From the NCBI GenBank assembly GCA_946002045.1, contig CAMFYM010000071.1:1-6683 (forward strand): DNA of 6,683 nt, written 5' to 3'. Below the pieces are notes generated by a model. The model saw only the letters and a list, made by a program, of their open reading frames with translations. It had not been told where the DNA came from and made no database searches. Each line of letters starts with the position of its first letter. Within the stretch, counting starts at the first letter, position 1. The DNA comes from an uncultured Clostridia bacterium. Lineage in GTDB: Bacteria; Bacillota; Clostridia; Oscillospirales; Acutalibacteraceae. Position numbers and translations under genes: made by a program. This document shows, one piece after another, positions 1-4,114 of this stretch.

Positions 1-43
1 ACCTAAGCCTTCGTCGGCAGCGTCAGATGTGTATAAGAGACAG
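1..43. other. Synthetic Nextera i5-side adapter with index (not genomic)
   Basis: Bases 25-43 are the 19-bp Tn5 mosaic end (AGATGTGTATAAGAGACAG). They are preceded at 11-24 by the Nextera read-1 tail (TCGTCGGCAGCGTC). Bases 3-10 (CTAAGCCT) match the i5 index I know as S508, and bases 1-2 (AC) fit the end of the P5 primer. This is library-construction sequence and should be trimmed. The genomic insert starts at 44. Confidence 0.98.
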
Positions 44-77
44 GTACAAAACAGAGCAGTAAAAAGGTAAATAAAGA

Positions 78-422
78 TTACTGAATATTCTCTTTAACCT
101 TTGCAGCCTTACCAACACGGTCACGAAGGTAATAGAGCTTTGCACGACGAACCTTACCGGTGCGTACAACCTGAACATCTACTACATTTGGTGAGTGCAT
201 TGGGAATACTCTCTCTACACCAACGCCGTATGATACACGACGAACTGTAAATGTCTTTGATACTCCTGAACCCTTAATAGCGATAACTGTACCCTCAAAC
301 ATCTGGATTCTTTCACGAGAGCCCTCACGAATGTTTACAGATACCTTTACTGTATCACCGATACCGAACTTTGGAAGTTCTGCTTTTGTGCTGTCTTTTT
401 CAATCAATTTAAGTGCGTCCAT
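78..422 (-). CDS. rplS: 50S ribosomal protein L19
   Basis: L19 is a large-subunit ribosomal protein that sits at the 30S-50S interface (family knowledge). The 114-aa product has the usual full length and carries the family signatures in order: KFGIGDTVKV near residues 18-27, FEGTVIAIKG near 43-52, the TFTVRR segment, GVGVERVFPMHSP near 67-79, and a basic C-terminal RRAKLYYLRDRVGKAAKVKE block. The ATG at 420-422 follows an AGGAGG (430-435, minus strand) by 7 nt, an ideal spacing; the stop is TAA. It has its own promoter and structured leader (423-574), so it is probably expressed apart from the radical SAM operon upstream. In many bacteria rplS follows rpsP-rimM-trmD; that context is absent here. 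The downstream side is cut after 34 genomic bases, so its terminator or next gene cannot be seen. Confidence 0.98.
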   Translation of the reverse strand: MDALKLIEKDSTKAELPKFGIGDTVKVSVNIREGSRERIQMFEGTVIAIKGSGVSKTFTVRRVSYGVGVERVFPMHSPNVVDVQVVRTGKVRRAKLYYLRDRVGKAAKVKENIQ

Positions 423-501
423 TTTTCTTCCTCCTAATTATTTATGAGATGTTCATATCAATAGCTGAAAGCGGACCATCTTCTTAATGCTCACACATTG
501 G

Positions 502-539
502 GCATTTACGCGTTGCAAGAGTTACAACGGAACAAATGC
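502..539 (-). promoter_or_regulatory. Structured 5' leader of rplS, candidate L19 autoregulatory element
   Basis: The roughly 115-nt leader between the rplS promoter and its start folds on the minus strand into a two-part hairpin. The outer 6-bp helix GCATTT/AAATGC pairs 534-539 with 502-507. An inner 5-bp helix CGTTG/CAACG pairs 525-529 with 511-515 around a 9-nt loop (516-524). A second possible 5-bp pairing (AGATG/CATCT, 477-481 with 447-451) lies nearer the ribosome binding site. Rfam has an L19 leader family upstream of rplS in Firmicutes. Position and size fit such an element, but I could not compare against its covariance model, so family membership is inference. Confidence 0.5.
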
Positions 540-545
540 TGAATT

Positions 546-574
546 ATAATAGCACACTTGTTTGCAAAATGCAA
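546..574 (-). promoter_or_regulatory. Sigma-A-type promoter for rplS
   Basis: On the minus strand a -35-like TTGCAT (569-574) is separated by 17 nt from a -10 TATTAT (546-551). The -10 is preceded by TG one base upstream, an extended -10. A shifted consensus TATAAT (543-548) overlaps it. Transcription would start near 536-540, leaving a leader of about 115 nt. The -35 begins only 5 bp past the stop codon of the preceding gene. Confidence 0.75.
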
Positions 575-579
575 GTATT

Positions 580-1245
580 TTATTTAAATTCTTTATAATC
601 TTTATCAAGTAACGAAATACGCTCAATGCTTTTCCAATCATAATCCATATCAATCAGCCTGATAATTGTATCAAAAAGCAAGGATGGATTAAGGTTTTTA
701 TCAGCACCGGCAAGTAATCTTATGTTAAGAACAATAATGTCTTTTCTTGTAGAAACGGAATATTTGTCAATAAAGGCTTTAATATCGGTTTCCTTTAATA
801 TTCTTCTTTTGCCCTGCTTACCCTTTTTTAATGCTAATATTTCGTTGCTTTCAAGGACTGCCTTGATTTTTTCTAAAGCAAGCTCATTATCTGCAAATTG
901 AAATTTGAAAACATAGTCAGAATAAGCTATTTCGCCACTGTCACGAAAATCGTCATACACATCTAATATTCTCAAATCATCAGGCAATACGCTGTTCATT
1001 TTAGACTTAATTTCTTCGTTAGATATATCGTCAATAAGCCTAATATCAACACTTTCACAAAGGCTTTCAACACCCAGTGATAAGGGCAATGAAAAGCACA
1101 TATACGGATGAGGGTTAAAGCCTTCTGTGTACCAAAGAGGTATTTGTGCTCTTTTAAATGCTCTGCCCATTGCTCTGTTAATATCAAGATGACTGATATA
1201 TTTTAACCTGCCCTGCTTGGCAAAACGGAGTCTAACCTCTCGCAT
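580..1245 (-). CDS. TIGR03936-family radical SAM-linked protein (DUF2344)
   Basis: This is a protein of unknown biochemical function that is nearly always encoded beside, or fused to, a TIGR03960 radical SAM protein; it probably assists that enzyme. The 221-aa product has the family's hallmark N-terminus: RFAKQGRLKYISHLD (7-21), an arginine-rich helix, IPLWYTEGFNPHP (35-47) and PLSLGVES (54-61). The rest is less conserved, with a basic KKGKQGKRR stretch near the middle. I chose ATG at 1243-1245 because a GGAGG (1254-1258) lies 8 nt upstream and because family proteins start with a short lead into RFxKxGxxxYxSHLD. The frame stays open to an ATG at 1287, which would add 14 unsupported residues. 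The start overlaps the radical SAM gene's end by 14 nt, suggesting translational coupling. There are no membrane segments or signal peptide. Confidence 0.93.
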   Translation of the reverse strand: MREVRLRFAKQGRLKYISHLDINRAMGRAFKRAQIPLWYTEGFNPHPYMCFSLPLSLGVESLCESVDIRLIDDISNEEIKSKMNSVLPDDLRILDVYDDFRDSGEIAYSDYVFKFQFADNELALEKIKAVLESNEILALKKGKQGKRRILKETDIKAFIDKYSVSTRKDIIVLNIRLLAGADKNLNPSLLFDTIIRLIDMDYDWKSIERISLLDKDYKEFK

Positions 1246-3073
1246 CACATTTACCTCCGTTAAGTTTATTGGCACCACAGCCTGCACAGTTTATTCTGCA
1301 ATGTGGTGTAGTCTTATTAAGGTGAGCCTTTTTATTCTCGTTTTCAAGGAATTTTCTGCTAACGCCGAAATCAAGGTGATCCCAAGGCAGAAGCTCTGTA
1401 AACTCTCTTTTTCTGTGAGTATAAAAATGAGGGCCAATTCCATTTTCATCAAAGGCAGTCATCCAGGCATCAAAATTGAATTTGTCATCCCACGAATCAA
1501 ATTTGCAGCCCAGCTCAAAGGCACGAAGAATTACCTTGCCCAATCTTCTGTCGCCACGGGCAAGGACACCCTCTAACAAGGAGGTTGGTGTTTCATGGTA
1601 GGACACCTTAATCTTTTTGCTTGGAATACACTCTAACAGATACCTTTGCTTTTCCTTAAGTGACTCCATAGAATCCTCAGGCTCCCATTGAAATGGGGTA
1701 AACGGCTTTGGGATAAACGATGCGCAAGAGATTGAAACCTGAACACCGGTACCCTTTTGTCTGTTTGGATTTTTATAAAAGGCGTGTATTACCTCCATTC
1801 CCAAATCGGCAATACCCTTAATATCCTCCATAGTTTCAGTTGGAAGACCCATCATAAAATATAGCTTTACCGATGACCAGCCGTTATCAAACGCCTTTGT
1901 GCAGGTCCTGATAACCTCCTCCTCGGTTACATTTTTATTTATAACATCACGAAGTCTTTGAGTGCCTGCCTCAGGAGCAAATGTTAAGCCACTTCTCCTG
2001 ACCTTGTTTAGCTGTTCAACAAGCTCATCGGAAAAATTATCAACTCTTAAGCTTGGCAGTGAAAGATTTATATTTTCCTTAACCGTCCAATCAATAAGAG
2101 TAGTAAGCATATTATTAACATCGCTATGGTCAGAGGTAGAAAGTGAGCATAGAGAAATCTCATCATAACCCGTTGAGTCAATAAGCGCCTTGCATTGTTT
2201 ATTTATTGTTTCAACACTTTTTTCTCTTATAGGTCTGTAAATAAATCCTGCCTGGCAAAATCTGCAACCTCTGATACAGCCTCTGAATATTTCCTCCACG
2301 GCTCTGTCGTGAACAATATTTATATACGGTACTACAAACTCCTTTGGATAGTAAACCTTGTCCATATCCTTAACAATAGACTTTTTAACGGTTTTCGGAG
2401 CATTGTTAATCGGTGTAAGTGATTTTAATGTGCCGTCATCGTTATATTCATCAACATACAGCGATGGAACATATACGCCTTCAATATCCTTCGCCTTGTC
2501 CAAAAACTCCTGCTTTGTTGCGCCGTTTCTTTTGCACTCCTTAAGTAAGTCAATAACCAAATTGGTGCTGTATTCCCCCTCACCGAGAAATACAATATCA
2601 ACAAAATCAACAATAGGCTCCGGATTGCAGCAGCACGGTCCACCGACGCACACTATGGGAGTCAATTCGTTTCTGTCACTGCTTTTAACAGGAATATGTG
2701 CTAAATCGAGCATATTAAGAACATTAGTATATGACAATTCATATTGCAGAGTAAAGCCAATCATATCAAAATCCTTGATATAATCACCACTTTCAAGGGC
2801 AAAAAGAGGAACATTATTTTTCCTCATTAAGTCCTCCATATCAGTGTCCGGAGCGAAAACACGCTCACACCAAGCATCCTCCCTGTCATTAACAAGTCCG
2901 TAAAGAATTTTCATTCCTAAATGACTCATACCTATTTCATATGTATCGGGAAAGCAAAAGGCATAACGAATATCTACCTTGTTCTTATCCTTTGTTACGG
3001 CATTAAGCTCGCCACCGATATACCTTGCAGGCTTTTGAACATACTGCAATAATTTTTCAACTTCTTTTTTCAT
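1232..3073 (-). CDS. TIGR03960-family radical SAM protein with B12-binding-like N-terminus
   Basis: This is a cytoplasmic iron-sulfur enzyme of unknown substrate. The 613-aa product has an N-terminal region resembling B12-binding radical SAM proteins (FPDTYEIGMSHLGMKILY at about 41-58, VGGPCCCNPEP at about 143-153, FLGEGE at 162-167). The radical SAM core carries CIRGCRFC (C266, C270, C273), the CxxxCxxC motif that holds the SAM-binding 4Fe-4S cluster. The family-typical TFAPEAGTQRLRDVINK (364-380) and LYFMMGLPTET (404-414) follow. A second cysteine group lies at the extreme C-terminus (C592, C596, C599, C609). No DxHxxG cobalamin motif is visible, so B12 use is doubtful. ATG at 3071-3073 has GAGG 5 nt upstream (3079-3082); the upstream in-frame ATG at 3103 would overlap the M50 gene and lacks support. 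It starts 7 nt after the M50 stop and overlaps the DUF2344 gene by 14 nt. Confidence 0.94.
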   Translation of the reverse strand: MKKEVEKLLQYVQKPARYIGGELNAVTKDKNKVDIRYAFCFPDTYEIGMSHLGMKILYGLVNDREDAWCERVFAPDTDMEDLMRKNNVPLFALESGDYIKDFDMIGFTLQYELSYTNVLNMLDLAHIPVKSSDRNELTPIVCVGGPCCCNPEPIVDFVDIVFLGEGEYSTNLVIDLLKECKRNGATKQEFLDKAKDIEGVYVPSLYVDEYNDDGTLKSLTPINNAPKTVKKSIVKDMDKVYYPKEFVVPYINIVHDRAVEEIFRGCIRGCRFCQAGFIYRPIREKSVETINKQCKALIDSTGYDEISLCSLSTSDHSDVNNMLTTLIDWTVKENINLSLPSLRVDNFSDELVEQLNKVRRSGLTFAPEAGTQRLRDVINKNVTEEEVIRTCTKAFDNGWSSVKLYFMMGLPTETMEDIKGIADLGMEVIHAFYKNPNRQKGTGVQVSISCASFIPKPFTPFQWEPEDSMESLKEKQRYLLECIPSKKIKVSYHETPTSLLEGVLARGDRRLGKVILRAFELGCKFDSWDDKFNFDAWMTAFDENGIGPHFYTHRKREFTELLPWDHLDFGVSRKFLENENKKAHLNKTTPHCRINCAGCGANKLNGGKCDARG

Positions 3074-3080
3074 AAATACC

Positions 3081-3596
3081 TCAATACATAATACTGTATG
3101 CAACTAAATAGATTGATATTAGGAGCAGAGAAAAGGATTTGTATTTTACTACCATTATAATTGAAATAACAAATATAAGGATTGTGAATACTCTGCTTAA
3201 AGCAACTGATAGCTTGTAGGAAAATAGCATCACTAACCTACCACCGTCAAGTGGGAAAACAGGAAGCATATTTAATACAAATAAAGCAAGGTTAATATTA
3301 TCCCTTAACAAAAGATAAAGGAGCAAATTGACAATAGGACCTGATGCAATAATTATGAGCTCCTTATTTCTTGAAAGAGTGTTACTGTATTTTAGTGCAA
3401 GGCCGTAAAAGGACAGGGTCAGGCTATCAGCATTGCCACCACATAATTTTAAGGAAAAAAGATGACCTAACTCATGAAGAATTGAAAATAAAATTAGATA
3501 AATAATATTATCAACCTCAAGAAGCAATGCAAAGGATAATATTAAAATAAATGAAAAATCAACAGTAACCCTGCACCTTTTAATATAAAAGCTCAC
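3081..3596 (-). CDS. M50 site-2-protease-family membrane protein, SpoIVFB-like
   Basis: This is a predicted intramembrane zinc metalloprotease. The 171-aa product has HELGH at 41-45 (two zinc-binding histidines plus catalytic Glu42), ASGPIVN at 84-90, and NMLPVFPLDGGR at 109-120, where Asp117 would be the third zinc ligand. Roughly six hydrophobic segments are visible (about 14-27, 30-46, 78-98, 101-114, 134-150, 154-170), as in SpoIVFB, the Bacillus protease that activates sigma-K. It is much shorter than B. subtilis SpoIVFB (288 aa) because it has no C-terminal CBS domain. In Bacillus spoIVFB sits next to rplU, and in clostridia M50 genes often sit beside the radical SAM pair, so context supports a SpoIVFB-type identity. 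No SpoIVFA partner is visible. The start is GTG (3594-3596) with a weak GGTGG 4 nt upstream; no better in-frame start exists. Whether the host sporulates is unknown. Confidence 0.88.
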   Translation of the reverse strand: MSFYIKRCRVTVDFSFILILSFALLLEVDNIIYLILFSILHELGHLFSLKLCGGNADSLTLSFYGLALKYSNTLSRNKELIIIASGPIVNLLLYLLLRDNINLALFVLNMLPVFPLDGGRLVMLFSYKLSVALSRVFTILIFVISIIMVVKYKSFSLLLISIYLVAYSIMY

Positions 3597-3603
3597 AAAA
3601 CCA

Positions 3604-3619
3604 CCGTATAATAATACGG
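3604..3619 (-). promoter_or_regulatory. Small hairpin overlapping the M50 gene's ribosome binding site
   Basis: The minus strand reads CCGTAT-TATT-ATACGG, a perfect 6-bp stem with a 4-nt loop. It lies in the 36-nt gap between ruvX and the M50 gene. The downstream arm includes the first two G's of the weak GGTGG that serves the GTG start, so the fold could lower translation. Only a short TTTT follows, so it is unlikely to be a terminator. Confidence 0.4.
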
Positions 3620-3632
3620 AATAACAAAGCTT

Positions 3633-4052
3633 TTAATTACATTTTTTTCTTTTATCTATATAGTCCTGCAAAATCACAACTGCCGAAACGGCATCAACAA
3701 CTGACTTTCTTTTTTTACCTTTAACATTGTTGGCAGAAAGAATGTCGTGGGCTATAACAGTAGTTAATCTCTCATCCTCGTAATCCACCGGCAGCGATAT
3801 TTTATCCTGCAATGATTTACCGAAATCACGGCACTTTTCTGCCCTGAAGCCATAGGAGCCATCCATATTTCTTGGCAGTCCGATTACTATAAGACCGGGA
3901 TTTTCTTTATCAACAATTTCAATAATCCTGTCAATAAGCTTTGGCACATATTTTTCAGTCAAAACGCAATAGGAGGATGCAAGTATTTCTTTTTCGTCGC
4001 AAAGGGCAATACCTGTTCTTGTATCACCGTAATCAATAGACATAATTTTCAT
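3633..4052 (-). CDS. ruvX: RuvX/YqgF-family putative pre-16S rRNA nuclease (Holliday junction resolvase-like)
   Basis: YqgF/RuvX proteins have an RNase H-like fold and are implicated in 5' maturation of 16S rRNA; they were first proposed as Holliday junction resolvases. The 139-aa product is full length for the family. It shows MSIDYGDTRTGIA at 4-16 (catalytic-type Asp7), IVIGLPRNMDGSYG at 55-68, YEDERLTT at 91-98 (acidic Glu94), and SVVDAVSAVVILQDYI at 117-132 (Asp120). These three acidic residues match the expected active site. The ATG at 4050-4052 has AGGA 9 nt upstream (4062-4065). A second ATG three codons in would sit too far from that site. It follows the penicillin-binding protein gene by 62 nt, with a strong hairpin between them. 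The M50 gene starts 36 nt beyond its TAA. No promoter of its own is convincing. Confidence 0.95.
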   Translation of the reverse strand: MKIMSIDYGDTRTGIALCDEKEILASSYCVLTEKYVPKLIDRIIEIVDKENPGLIVIGLPRNMDGSYGFRAEKCRDFGKSLQDKISLPVDYEDERLTTVIAHDILSANNVKGKKRKSVVDAVSAVVILQDYIDKRKKCN

Positions 4053-4069
4053 AATAGTTAATCCTAACG

Positions 4070-4103
4070 AAAGAGGAAATCGGTAAGAACTGATTTCCTC
4101 TTT
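4070..4103 (-). terminator. Strong hairpin after the penicillin-binding protein gene: probable leaky terminator
   Basis: A perfect 12-bp inverted repeat pairs AAAGAGGAAATC (4070-4081 as written) with GATTTCCTCTTT (4092-4103) around a 10-nt loop. It lies 11 nt past the upstream gene's stop and 17 nt before the ruvX start. Read on the minus strand, the GAGGAAATC core ends in UUUCGUU, an imperfect U-tract, so it can be a weak intrinsic terminator or an attenuator. Read on the plus strand it ends in CTTTTAG, but no plus-strand gene precedes it. No clear promoter lies between it and ruvX, which argues for readthrough. Confidence 0.55.
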
Positions 4104-4114
4104 TAGTATAATGA

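Noticed and set aside
44..77. Search for a terminator after rplS
   Set aside because: Only 34 genomic bases remain before the adapter; no inverted repeat is visible, so nothing can be claimed.
562..574. TTGCA/TGCAA hairpin as a terminator for the radical SAM operon
   Set aside because: On the minus strand it is followed by a mixed sequence and the rplS -10 box rather than a U-tract; T-rich sequence follows only on the plus strand, where no gene precedes it.
1217..1576. Open reading frame on the plus strand (119 codons), with several similar ones at 1962-2783, 4111-4480, 5468-5698 and 6291-6488
   Set aside because: All lie opposite or out of frame with well-recognised genes, have no ribosome binding site or recognisable domain, and read as low-complexity antisense translations.
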